From the NCBI RefSeq assembly GCF_002020355.1, contig NZ_MPZV01000001.1, positions 434,001 to 498,000 on the forward strand: 64,000 nt of DNA, read 5' to 3'. The stretch's first letter is position 1, and the number at the start of each line of letters is the position of its first letter. Below are positions 30,745 to 39,808 of this stretch, one piece after another. The notes beneath the pieces were generated by a model, which saw nothing but the letters and a program-made list of their open reading frames with translations, searched no databases and was not told the origin of the DNA. The position numbers and the translations under genes were made by a program. This DNA is from Thioclava sediminum (GTDB lineage Bacteria > Pseudomonadota > Alphaproteobacteria > Rhodobacterales > Rhodobacteraceae).

Positions 30745-32036
30745 TCGGCAGCCATCGCGCCCATGCGGCCCGTCTTGCGGGCCTTGATGCGGTCTTCGAT
30801 CTCTTCGCGGAAGTGACGGATCAGACCCTGGATCGGCCAGGCGGCTGCGTCACCGAGCGCGCAGATCGTGTGGCCTTCGACCTGTTTGGTCACGTCGAAC
30901 AGCATGTCGATCTCTTCGATCTCGGCCTCGCCGCGCACCAGACGGTCCATCACGCGCATCATCCAGCCGGTGCCTTCGCGGCACGGCGTGCACTGGCCGC
31001 AGCTCTCGTGCTTGAAGAATTTGGACAGGCGCCAGACGGCTTTGATCACGTCGGTATTCTGATCCATGACGATCATGCAGGCGGTGCCGAAGCTGGATTT
31101 CAGCTCGCGCATGCCATCGTAATCCATGATTGCGTCTTCGCATTGATCGGCGGGCAGGATCGGGCAGGACGCACCGCCCGGGATCACCGCCTTGAGGTTC
31201 TTCCAGCCGCCACGGACGCCGCCGCCATGCTTCTCGATCAGTTCCTTCATCGAGATCGACATGGTCTCTTCGATGACGCAGGGCGTGTTGACGTGGCCCG
31301 ACATCGCAAACAGCTTCACGCCGGTGTTGTTCGGACGACCGAAGCCCGCATACCACTCCGCGCCGCGACGCAGGATGGTCGGCACGACAGCGATGGATTC
31401 CACGTTGTTCACCGTGGTCGGGCAACCGTAGAGGCCCGCGCCTGCCGGGAACGGCGGTTTCATCCGGGGCATGCCCTTCTTGCCTTCGAGGCTTTCCAGC
31501 AGCGCCGTTTCCTCGCCGCAGATATAGGCCCCCGCGCCATGCGACAGGTAGACGTCGTAATCGTAGCCGGAGCCGCAGGCGTTCTTGCCGATCAGGCCAT
31601 CTTCATAGGCCTCGTCGATAGCGCGCTGCAGCGCCTCTTTCTCGCGGACATATTCGCCGCGGATGTAGATATAGGCGGCCGCAGCGCCCATCGCGAAACC
31701 GGCGATCAGCGCGCCTTCGATCAGCGTATGCGGATCATGGCGCATGATTTCGCGGTCCTTGCAGGTCGCGGGCTCGGATTCGTCGGCATTGATCGCGAGG
31801 AAGGCCGGACGCCCGTCGCTTTCCTTCGGCATGAAGGACCACTTGAGACCCGTCGGGAAGCCTGCCCCACCGCGCCCGCGCAGGCCGGAGGCCTTCACTT
31901 GCTCGATGATCCAATCCTTGCCTTTCGACAGGATCTCGCCAGTGCCGTCCCAATGCCCGCGCATCTTCGCGCCCTGCAGAGAGCGGTCATGCATCCCGTA
32001 GAGATTGGTGAAGATCCGGTCTTGATCCTTCAGCAT
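30741..32036 (-). CDS. nuoF: NADH-quinone oxidoreductase subunit F
   Basis: A 431-residue NADH- and FMN-binding subunit. [19 protein letters not shown] is the nucleotide-binding glycine-rich loop, [15 protein letters not shown] lies in the FMN/NADH region, and [16 protein letters not shown] binds the N3 [4Fe-4S] cluster with the final Cys in [13 protein letters not shown]. Length is typical for the Paracoccus/mitochondrial type. Confidence 0.98.
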   Translation of the reverse strand: MLKDQDRIFTNLYGMHDRSLQGAKMRGHWDGTGEILSKGKDWIIEQVKASGLRGRGGAGFPTGLKWSFMPKESDGRPAFLAINADESEPATCKDREIMRHDPHTLIEGALIAGFAMGAAAAYIYIRGEYVREKEALQRAIDEAYEDGLIGKNACGSGYDYDVYLSHGAGAYICGEETALLESLEGKKGMPRMKPPFPAGAGLYGCPTTVNNVESIAVVPTILRRGAEWYAGFGRPNNTGVKLFAMSGHVNTPCVIEETMSISMKELIEKHGGGVRGGWKNLKAVIPGGASCPILPADQCEDAIMDYDGMRELKSSFGTACMIVMDQNTDVIKAVWRLSKFFKHESCGQCTPCREGTGWMMRVMDRLVRGEAEIEEIDMLFDVTKQVEGHTICALGDAAAWPIQGLIRHFREEIEDRIKARKTGRMGAMAAE

Positions 32037-32046
32037 ATCGCTTCCC

Positions 32047-32262
32047 TCACTTGCCGGATTTCCGGCGCCAGATGCGCCAGACGAGTGCCAGCGCGTAGAT
32101 ATAGGCGGCTATCGCCGCGAGATCGCCGATCAGCGCGACCTGCGCCGACCAGCCCTGTTGTCGTCCGATCCATTGCAGGAGGAGCCAGAGGATCGTGGCG
32201 ACGGCAATGATAAGGGCGGCTTTACGCCCCAACGCCCTGTCGTGCTCGTCGATCTGGCTCAT
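32047..32262 (-). CDS. DUF5337-like small membrane protein
   Basis: A 71-residue protein with a charged N-terminus ([15 protein letters not shown]), two hydrophobic helices ([18 protein letters not shown] and [21 protein letters not shown]) and a basic C-terminus (RRKSGK), so probably a two-pass membrane protein. Its size, topology and position between nuoE and nuoF match the DUF5337 proteins of Rhodobacterales. Ten bases separate it from each neighbour. Function unknown; a complex I assembly or accessory role is an inference from position. Confidence 0.75.
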   Translation of the reverse strand: MSQIDEHDRALGRKAALIIAVATILWLLLQWIGRQQGWSAQVALIGDLAAIAAYIYALALVWRIWRRKSGK

Positions 32263-32272
32263 TCACCCCCGC

Positions 32273-33181
32273 TCAGTAATCGTTCGTCTTCGCCCGTTCG
32301 AGGAAGGCATCCATGCCGTCCTCGACGATGATCTTCGCCTGGCTGACCCACTTGTCGCGGGTGCAGCGGCCTTTGAAACGCGGCACGTTCTGGTCCGCAT
32401 AGGCAATCTCTTCGGGGCCCCATTTCGCGATCTGGTCGTAATGGTAGATGCCCCAGCCGTTCAGAGTCTCTTCGAGCTTCGGTCCGACGCCTTCGATCTT
32501 CTTGAGATCGTCGGCCCCCGCCTTGCGCGGCTGCTTGAGCCCACGCGGCTTCTTGCCGTCGCCCTCGGCGGCCTCGGGTTGGCCTGCCGCGCTTTTCGCG
32601 GCGGGCTTGTCCGCGACCTGCGCCGACATGGCAGAGAGCGGGTTCGTTTCGTCGCTCTCGGGCTTGGCTTTGGGCGCCGCTTTCGGCTCTTCGGCTTTAG
32701 GCTCTTCCGCCTTCGGCTCGGCCTTGGGCTCATCCGCCACGGCCTCTTCCGTCGCAGGCTTGGTGGTCGGGCCGGGCTCGGGCTTGTCCGCCTCGGGCGT
32801 GGCCTCTTCGTCCTTGGGCGTCATGGTGTCGGCACGCGCCACTTCGCGCTCGGCTGCGGGCGTCGGTGCCGCCGCTGCCGCCTGCGCTTGGGCTGCAACC
32901 CCTTCCGGAGACGAGGCGTTGAAGGTTTCGACCGGGCTTTCGGGAATTGCGGAGTCGTCGGAGGATGCGCCGGTACCGTCAGCCGCGCCCGGCGCGCCAT
33001 GTTCGGAGCAGAATGCCCAGATCAGGAAGGCGCCGAACAGCAGGAAGGTCATCAGACCGAGGAACAGAGCCACGAGGAAGGGCTCATGCGCCACGACCAT
33101 CAGGAATACGGTGACCACAAGCCCCGTAATACCTGCCCAGATACCCGCCTTGCCGCGGCACCCTTGTGTCTGATCACCCAT
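32273..33181 (-). CDS. Membrane-anchored protein with C-terminal helix-hairpin-helix domain shared with NuoE
   Basis: This 302-residue protein has two N-terminal hydrophobic segments (about residues 13-31 and 35-58), a ~160-residue linker rich in Ala, Glu, Lys and Pro, and an 80-residue C-terminal domain starting GADDLKKIEGVGPKLEETL. That domain aligns with the end of NuoE, including GIYH.DQIA.W and FKGR.TRD.W. Helix-hairpin-helix domains of this type also occur as C-terminal extensions of Rhodobacterales ribosomal protein L21. The ATG at 33181 has GGAGAG upstream; the frame is open further up, but without support. It probably tethers something to the membrane arm; the role is unknown. Confidence 0.8.
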   Translation of the reverse strand: MGDQTQGCRGKAGIWAGITGLVVTVFLMVVAHEPFLVALFLGLMTFLLFGAFLIWAFCSEHGAPGAADGTGASSDDSAIPESPVETFNASSPEGVAAQAQAAAAAPTPAAEREVARADTMTPKDEEATPEADKPEPGPTTKPATEEAVADEPKAEPKAEEPKAEEPKAAPKAKPESDETNPLSAMSAQVADKPAAKSAAGQPEAAEGDGKKPRGLKQPRKAGADDLKKIEGVGPKLEETLNGWGIYHYDQIAKWGPEEIAYADQNVPRFKGRCTRDKWVSQAKIIVEDGMDAFLERAKTNDY

Positions 33182-33230
33182 TCCCGTCTCTCCATTCACT
33201 CCGCCGAACGGCGGTTCTACCCTGTTGCGA

Positions 33231-34457
33231 TTACTCGTAAATGCCATCTTTCTTTGCGCGCGACGAGAATTCGGTCTCCGCCCCGCTGGCCAGTTTCTCT
33301 GCCTGACCTTTCCAGTCGTCGCGCGTCGCGCGACCTTTGAACCCTTCGAGATTGCTGTCGACCCAAGCGAGTTCCGCATCGGTCCAGCCAGCGATCTGGT
33401 CGAAGTGATAAATGCCCATCGAATGAAGCAGCGTCTCAAGCTTCGGCCCGACGCCCTTGATCATCTTGAGGTCATCCGCCCCACCGTCGCGCGGTGCGTC
33501 GAGCAGCTTGGGCTTTTCGCCCGCCTCTGCACCCACGGCCTCAGCCTCGGTGCCTTCCGGCTCACGCTTGGACTCCGGGCGGGCCTTCGACGTGGCCTGA
33601 GCTTCGGATTTCGTCACGCCGGTCTTGTCGGCGGGCGTGTCCTTGGCGGGCTTGGCCTCGGTTTTCTTGGCGGCCTTGCGCGCCTCGTCCTGTTGCGCGG
33701 CAGAGCGCGGACGCTCCTGCCCCATCGTGCCGATCGGGCCGCGCTGGCCCGAGCTTTGCCACGGTGCGGCGAGCGGAACTTCGGTGCCATCGATGCGCTT
33801 GATCGTGTCGCCGATGCCGACCGCGAGATCGACCGAGGCGTTGTAATCTTCCTTGTCGCCCTTGGACTCGGTGAGCGCGGTCAGGCCCGAGGCGGGCTCG
33901 GACGAGAAGCGGCCGGTCTGCGAGCCGGGCTTCGGCACGTCGCCCTTGCCCATTTCGTCGATCAGCTTCGCGAGGCTCTCTTCGGTCAGGTCTTCGTAGT
34001 AATCCTTGCCGACCTGCATCATCGGGGCGTTCGCACAGGCGCCGAGGCATTCGACCTCTTCCCACGAGAACTTGCCATCGTCCGAGAGCTGGAACGGCTC
34101 GGCGGCGATCTTTTCCTTGCAGACCTTCATCAGGTCTTCCGCGCCGCAGATCATGCACGAGGTGGTGCCGCAAATCTGCAGGTGCGCGACCGAGCCGACC
34201 GGGGCTAGTTGGAACATGAAGTAGAAGGTCGCGACCTCGAGCGCCCGCATATAGGGCATGTCAAGCATTTCGGCGACGGTTTCGATTGCCGGACGGCTCA
34301 GCCAGCCTTCCTGTTCCTGCGCGCGGAACAGCAGCGGGATGATCGCCGAGGCCTGACGGCCGACCGGGAACTTGGTCATCTGGGCCTTGGCCCATGCGAG
34401 GTTCTCGGGCGTGAACTCGAAACTATCGGGTTGTTCCGGGTAAAGACGGCGAAGCAT
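33231..34457 (-). CDS. nuoE: NADH-quinone oxidoreductase subunit E with long C-terminal extension
   Basis: A 408-residue subunit, about twice the size of usual NuoE. Residues 1-175 are the thioredoxin-like [2Fe-2S] domain with cluster ligands C96, C101, C137 and C141 ([10 protein letters not shown] and [11 protein letters not shown]). A low-complexity Ala/Glu/Lys linker (about 250-320) leads to a helix-hairpin-helix domain at about 327-390 ([19 protein letters not shown]). The domain is repeated in the next gene. The start shares TAATG with the nuoD stop. Confidence 0.96.
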   Translation of the reverse strand: MLRRLYPEQPDSFEFTPENLAWAKAQMTKFPVGRQASAIIPLLFRAQEQEGWLSRPAIETVAEMLDMPYMRALEVATFYFMFQLAPVGSVAHLQICGTTSCMICGAEDLMKVCKEKIAAEPFQLSDDGKFSWEEVECLGACANAPMMQVGKDYYEDLTEESLAKLIDEMGKGDVPKPGSQTGRFSSEPASGLTALTESKGDKEDYNASVDLAVGIGDTIKRIDGTEVPLAAPWQSSGQRGPIGTMGQERPRSAAQQDEARKAAKKTEAKPAKDTPADKTGVTKSEAQATSKARPESKREPEGTEAEAVGAEAGEKPKLLDAPRDGGADDLKMIKGVGPKLETLLHSMGIYHFDQIAGWTDAELAWVDSNLEGFKGRATRDDWKGQAEKLASGAETEFSSRAKKDGIYE

Positions 34458-35701
34458 TAGCGGTCAACCTCCCCGAACACGATATCCATCGTGCCGATGA
34501 TTGCAGACACGTCGGCGAGCATGTGCCCCTTGGCGACGTGATCCATGGATTGCAGATGCAGGTAACCCGGAGCGCGGATCTTCGCGCGATACGGCTTGTT
34601 CGTGCCGTCGGCCACCAGATAGACGCCGAACTCGCCCTTGGGCGCTTCGACGGCGGCATAAACCTCGCCCGCGGGGACGTGGAAGCCTTCGGTATAAAGC
34701 TTGAAGTGGTGGATCAGCGCTTCCATCGAGCGCTTCATCTCCGACCGCTTCGGCGGGGTCACCTTGCCACGGGCGAGCACGTCGCCCTGATTTTCCGGCA
34801 TCCGCAGCTTCTCGATCGCCTGCAGGACGATCTTGGTCGACTCGCGCATCTCGGCCATCCGGCAGAGGTAGCGGTCGTAGCAATCGCCGTTCTTGCCGAT
34901 CGGAATCTGGAAGTCGAACTCGTCATAGCATTCGTAGGGCTGCGCGCGGCGCAGGTCCCATGCAAGGCCGGAGCCACGCACCATCACGCCGGAATAGCCC
35001 CATTGCTGGATCTCTTCCTCGGAGATGACGCAGATATCGACGTTGCGCTGCTTGAAGATGCGGTTCTCGGTCAGCAGCCCTTCGATATCGTCGAGCACTT
35101 TCGGGAACTCATGCGCCCATGCCTCGATATCGTCGAGCAGCTTCGGCGGCAGGTCCTGGTGGACGCCGCCGGGCCGGAAATAGGCCGAGTGCAGACGCGC
35201 GCCGCAGGCCCGCTCGTAGAAGACCATCAGCTTCTCGCGCTCCTCGAAGCCCCAGAGCGGCGGCGTCAGCGCGCCGACGTCCATCGCCTGCGTGGTCACG
35301 TTCAGCAGGTGGTTCAGGATGCGCCCGATCTCGGAATAGAGCACGCGGATCAGCGAACCGCGACGCGGCACTTCCACGCCGGTCAGCTTCTCGATAGCGA
35401 GGCACCACGCATGTTCTTGGTTCATCGGCGCGACATAGTCGAGGCGATTGAAGTACGGCAGGTTCTGCAGATAGGTGCGGCTTTCCATCAGCTTCTCGGT
35501 GCCACGGTGCAGCAACCCGATATGCGGGTCGGCGCGTTCCACCACCTCGCCGTCCAGCTCCAGCACCATGCGCAGCACGCCGTGGGCGGCCGGGTGTTGG
35601 GGACCGAAGTTGATGTTGAAGTTGCGGATGCGCTGCTCGTCGGTCAGCGTGTCCCTCGAGCCGTCATCATAGACATTGTTGCGGATATCGCCGTCCATCA
35701 T
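34457..35701 (-). CDS. nuoD: NADH-quinone oxidoreductase subunit D
   Basis: A 414-residue 49-kDa subunit that forms the quinone site with Nuo[23 protein letters not shown] carries the conserved quinone-contacting His, and [16 protein letters not shown] and the C-terminal DIVFGEVDR are typical. It overlaps nuoC by ATGA. Confidence 0.98.
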   Translation of the reverse strand: MMDGDIRNNVYDDGSRDTLTDEQRIRNFNINFGPQHPAAHGVLRMVLELDGEVVERADPHIGLLHRGTEKLMESRTYLQNLPYFNRLDYVAPMNQEHAWCLAIEKLTGVEVPRRGSLIRVLYSEIGRILNHLLNVTTQAMDVGALTPPLWGFEEREKLMVFYERACGARLHSAYFRPGGVHQDLPPKLLDDIEAWAHEFPKVLDDIEGLLTENRIFKQRNVDICVISEEEIQQWGYSGVMVRGSGLAWDLRRAQPYECYDEFDFQIPIGKNGDCYDRYLCRMAEMRESTKIVLQAIEKLRMPENQGDVLARGKVTPPKRSEMKRSMEALIHHFKLYTEGFHVPAGEVYAAVEAPKGEFGVYLVADGTNKPYRAKIRAPGYLHLQSMDHVAKGHMLADVSAIIGTMDIVFGEVDR

Positions 35702-36309
35702 TTCGCCTCCTCGCCCTTCTCGTCACCGGGAAGGATGTATTTTGCGCCTTCCCATGGCGAGAGGAAATCGAACTGCCGGTATTCCTGCGTCAGTTTCACC
35801 GGCTCATAGACGACGCGCTTGAGCACTTCGTCGTAACGCACTTCGACATAACCCGTCGTCGGGAAATCCTTGCGCAGCGGATGGCCGCGGAAACCGTAAT
35901 CGGTCAGCAGACGGCGCAGATCCGGGTGCCCCGAGAACAGGATGCCGAACATGTCGAAGATCTCGCGCTCGAACCAATCGGCACAGGGGTGCAGCTTGGT
36001 GATCGAGGGCACCATGTCCTCTTCGCGGACCGCCGCCTTAATGCGGATGCGCTGGTTGCGATACATCGACAGGTAATGCCAGACGACATCGAAGCGCTGC
36101 GGGCGTTCGGGCCAGTCGATGGCCGTGATGTCCACGAGGTTGGTGAAGCGGCAATTCGGATCGTCGCGCAGGAACTCGGTGAACCCGGGAACGGATTGCG
36201 CGGTGATCGTGACCGTCAGTTCGTTGAAGGCGATCTCGGTGGAGACCACGTCATCGGGGCGCTTCAGCTCGATATGGCCGGCCAGTTCGCGAAGGGCAGT
36301 ATCGTCCAT
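35698..36309 (-). CDS. nuoC: NADH-quinone oxidoreductase subunit C
   Basis: A 203-residue 30-kDa subunit. The family signature appears as [31 protein letters not shown] and the C-terminal [19 protein letters not shown]. It is a separate gene, not fused to nuoD as in some bacteria. Confidence 0.98.
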   Translation of the reverse strand: MDDTALRELAGHIELKRPDDVVSTEIAFNELTVTITAQSVPGFTEFLRDDPNCRFTNLVDITAIDWPERPQRFDVVWHYLSMYRNQRIRIKAAVREEDMVPSITKLHPCADWFEREIFDMFGILFSGHPDLRRLLTDYGFRGHPLRKDFPTTGYVEVRYDEVLKRVVYEPVKLTQEYRQFDFLSPWEGAKYILPGDEKGEEAK

Positions 36310-36321
36310 CTCTCGCTCTCC

Positions 36322-37211
<890 letters not shown>

Positions 37212-37508
37212 GGGCTTGGCTCCCTAACATCGCGACGACTTGTCGCGCAGGTTCTGGCTAGGCGAGCAATAGCCTTGCGCCCCATTGGGGTCAACCGAGA
37301 GCAGGCCGGAAAATCATGCAAATGCGGGCCACAGATGCTTTTTGCATACGAATGTATGCGAATTTTTTGCGCTTCGAGCGCCGCTCAGAGCCTGCCCGCG
37401 TTGGACTGCGCCGCTTTTGCAGCAGCGCAGCCTTCGATCAAACTTAACGGCGCTTTGAATTTTCGGAATATTCGACCTGCGCGCCGCAGGGTGCCGCTTA
37501 AGGCTGCC
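37212..37508. other. nuo operon upstream region
   Basis: This gap lies between the liuC stop and the nuoA start, both on the minus strand, and should hold the promoter of the 22-kb nuo unit. I did not find a clear -35/-10 pair. It contains an AT-rich inverted repeat at 37344-37359 and, at 37497-37513, CTTAAGGC T GCCTTAAG, a perfect palindrome overlapping the liuC stop codon but lacking a T-run. Confidence 0.6.
37344..37359. promoter_or_regulatory. Inverted repeat upstream of nuoA, candidate operator
   Basis: GCATAC and GTATGC flank GAAT, 133 bases upstream of the nuoA ATG. The surroundings (GCTTTTTGCATAC... GCGAATTTTTTGC) are unusually AT-rich for this genome. The short stem and the absence of a plus-strand gene ending here make an operator more likely than a terminator. 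Confidence 0.35.
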
Positions 37509-38291
37509 TTAAGCTTTCCACGCCGCATCGCGCTTCTCGAAAAACGCGGTGATTCCTTCATCCGACTCGGCGGATTCCCAGCGAGTCACCAACGCCTCGA
37601 TCGTCATGTCGATCACGCTCTCGTCGATCCGCGGCCCCAGCGCGCGGACCAAGGCCTTGGCCTCGCCCACCGCGCCCGGCGCGCAGGCGAGATAGGGCTC
37701 GGCCTCGGCCATCACGGCGCGCTCCAGCACCTCGGGCAAAACCACCTTGGCCAGCAATCCCAGATCACGCGCCTCGGCGGCCTCGAAGATCCGCGAGGAC
37801 ATGAAGACGCGGCGCGCCCGGGCCTCGCCCATGCGCGCGACGACATAAGGAGAGATCGTCGCGGGCGTCAGGCCCAGCCGCGTTTCGGTCAGCCCGAATT
37901 TCGCGCCCTCGACACCGATGGCCACGTCACAGACCGACATCATGCCGATGCCGCCGCCGAAGGCGTTGCCCTGCACCGCGCCGATCACCGGTTTCGGGCA
38001 GGTGTTGAGCGCCTGCAGCATCCCCGCGAGCTTGCGCGCCGCCGCCGCGCGCTCTTTCGCGCCCGCCGCGATCTGGCTCTGCATCCATTTCAGATCGCCG
38101 CCCGCACAAAAGCTGCGCCCTTCGGCAGCAAGGATCACCACGCGCACCGCATCGTCCGTGCCAAGCTGGCCGATCGCCGCGGTGATCTCCTCCATCATCT
38201 GCTCGGAGAGCGCGTTATGCTTCTCCGAACGCGCCAGCGTGAGCCGCGCGATGCCACGCGCATCGGTCTCGGTCTTGATCGTCTCAAACAT
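37509..38291 (-). CDS. liuC: Enoyl-CoA hydratase/isomerase family, probable methylglutaconyl-CoA hydratase
   Basis: A 260-residue crotonase-fold protein. The oxyanion-hole segments are GRSFCAGGDLKWM and GNAFGGGIGMMSVCDVAIG, and the second catalytic region LTETRLGLTPATISPYV follows. In the context of liuA, B, D and E, the expected reaction is hydration of 3-methylglutaconyl-CoA to HMG-CoA. Its first 8 bases overlap the liuE 3' end. The specific substrate is inferred from position. Confidence 0.88.
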   Translation of the reverse strand: MFETIKTETDARGIARLTLARSEKHNALSEQMMEEITAAIGQLGTDDAVRVVILAAEGRSFCAGGDLKWMQSQIAAGAKERAAAARKLAGMLQALNTCPKPVIGAVQGNAFGGGIGMMSVCDVAIGVEGAKFGLTETRLGLTPATISPYVVARMGEARARRVFMSSRIFEAAEARDLGLLAKVVLPEVLERAVMAEAEPYLACAPGAVGEAKALVRALGPRIDESVIDMTIEALVTRWESAESDEGITAFFEKRDAAWKA

Positions 38292-39147
38292 CGCCCTGCC
38301 CTTTCATCTTCTTCGCCATCGCGGCCGCCTCGGCCAGAACGGCCGTATCCAGCCCGGTCTCGTAGCCCAAAGCGTCGAGACGCGCCTGCACCGCTTCGGT
38401 CGCGACATTGCCAGCCGCGCCGGGCGCATAGGGACAGCCGCCCAGACCGCCAACGCAGGCGTCGAATACCCGCAGGCCCATCGCCATCGAGGCTTCGATA
38501 TTCTCCAGCGCCCGCCCGGAGGTGTCGTGGAAATGCCCGGCGAGCTTTTCCGCCGGGACCTCACCCAACACCGCGCGCAGCATCGCCGTCACGCTTTCGG
38601 GCGTACCCTGCCCGATCGTGTCGCCGAGGCTGATCTCGTAACAGCCCATGTCGCGCAGCTGCGCCGCGACCCGGGCCACGTTCTCCGGCGGCGTTTTCCC
38701 GTCAAAAGGGCAATCCGTGACGACAGAGATGTAGCCTCGGACTTTCATATTATCGACTTTCGCGGCCTCCATGATGGGCGCAAACCGCTCCAAGCTTTCA
38801 CTTACCGAACAATTGAGGTTCGCGCGCGAAAACCCCTCGGAGGCAGAGGCGAAGATCGAAACCTCATCGACTTTGGCCGCTTTCGCCGCCTCGTAGCCTT
38901 TCATGTTCGGCGTCAGCGCCGCGTAGGAAATGCCGGGGCGGCGCGTGATCCCGGCGAAGACCTCCGCCGAGTCGGCCATTTGCGGCACCCATTTCGGGCT
39001 GACGAAAGACCCCACCTCGATCCGCCGGAACCCGGCCCGGCTCAGGCAATCGACCAGCGCGATCTTGTCGGAAAGCGCGATCTGCCGCTTTTCGTTCTGC
39101 AGCCCGTCACGCGGGGCCATCTCGAAGATTTCGACGCTCTCAGCCAT
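38284..39147 (-). CDS. liuE: Hydroxymethylglutaryl-CoA lyase
   Basis: A 287-residue TIM-barrel enzyme cleaving HMG-CoA into acetoacetate and acetyl-CoA, the last step of leucine degradation. It shows MAPRDGLQNEK (catalytic Arg-Asp), GSFVSPKWVPQMAD, GHFHDTSGRALENI with metal-binding HxH, and GLGGCPYAPGAAGNVATE containing the catalytic Cys. The start at 39147 has GGAGCAAACC before it and overlaps the GST stop by 8 bases. Confidence 0.95.
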   Translation of the reverse strand: MAESVEIFEMAPRDGLQNEKRQIALSDKIALVDCLSRAGFRRIEVGSFVSPKWVPQMADSAEVFAGITRRPGISYAALTPNMKGYEAAKAAKVDEVSIFASASEGFSRANLNCSVSESLERFAPIMEAAKVDNMKVRGYISVVTDCPFDGKTPPENVARVAAQLRDMGCYEISLGDTIGQGTPESVTAMLRAVLGEVPAEKLAGHFHDTSGRALENIEASMAMGLRVFDACVGGLGGCPYAPGAAGNVATEAVQARLDALGYETGLDTAVLAEAAAMAKKMKGQGDV

Positions 39148-39808
39148 TGGTTTGCTCCATCGGGGGCAGCTCGTAGAAGTCCTGCGCATACATGCTCGCC
39201 CCGCCCTTCGCGACCGCGCGCTGATAGGCGGGCCGCGCCTCGATCCGGTCGCGATAGGCGGAGATGTTCGGGAAGCCCTCACGCGGCACGAAGCGGAACA
39301 TCGCGTCGATATTGAACCCCATCATGCAATCGGCCGCCGAGAACGTCCCGATCAGCCAATCGCGCCCGGCCAGATGCGCCTCCAGCGCCTTCATCGTGAC
39401 GCCGAGCCGCTTCGTCTCGAGCGCCATCATCGCGGGCGAGCGCGCTTCGGGCGGACGCAGGAAGATATGCTGAATGTTGAGGCTTTGCAGGATGTTACCC
39501 TGCGTCTCCGCGAAATGCACCCATTCGAGGAAATCGGCACGGGTGGGCTCTCCCGTGACCGGCGCCAGCCCGGCCTCGGGCCGGGTCTCGGTGAGGTATT
39601 CGACGATCGCGCCGCTCTCGAAGATCGACCGCCCGTCGACCTCCAGCGCCGGGATGCGCCCGGCGGGCGAGAGTTCGCGAAACTCGGGACTGCGCAGCGA
39701 GCCATCGGTGAGCGACCATGTCTGAAGCTCGTAATCGAGCCCCATCTCCTCCAGCAGCCACAGCACCCGCATCGAGCGCGCGCCGGGGACGTGATGCAGT
39801 CGGATCAT
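39140..39808 (-). CDS. Glutathione S-transferase family protein
   Basis: A 222-residue GST: an N-terminal thioredoxin-like domain (VPGARSMRVLWLLEEMGLDYEL, with SPAGRIPALEVDG and ESGAIVEYL binding glutathione) and an all-helical C-terminal domain (LIGTFSAADCMMGFNIDAM). It lies inside the liu operon, overlapping liuD by ATGA and liuE by 8 bases. The role in leucine catabolism is not evident; it may conjugate or isomerise reactive enoyl-CoA by-products, a guess from position. Confidence 0.9.
   Translation of the reverse strand: MIRLHHVPGARSMRVLWLLEEMGLDYELQTWSLTDGSLRSPEFRELSPAGRIPALEVDGRSIFESGAIVEYLTETRPEAGLAPVTGEPTRADFLEWVHFAETQGNILQSLNIQHIFLRPPEARSPAMMALETKRLGVTMKALEAHLAGRDWLIGTFSAADCMMGFNIDAMFRFVPREGFPNISAYRDRIEARPAYQRAVAKGGASMYAQDFYELPPMEQTNG

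Noticed and set aside
37497-37513. CTTAAGGC-T-GCCTTAAG palindrome overlapping the liuC stop, considered as a terminator.
   Set aside because: A 1-base centre cannot form a hairpin loop without losing pairs, and no T-run is present on the minus strand.
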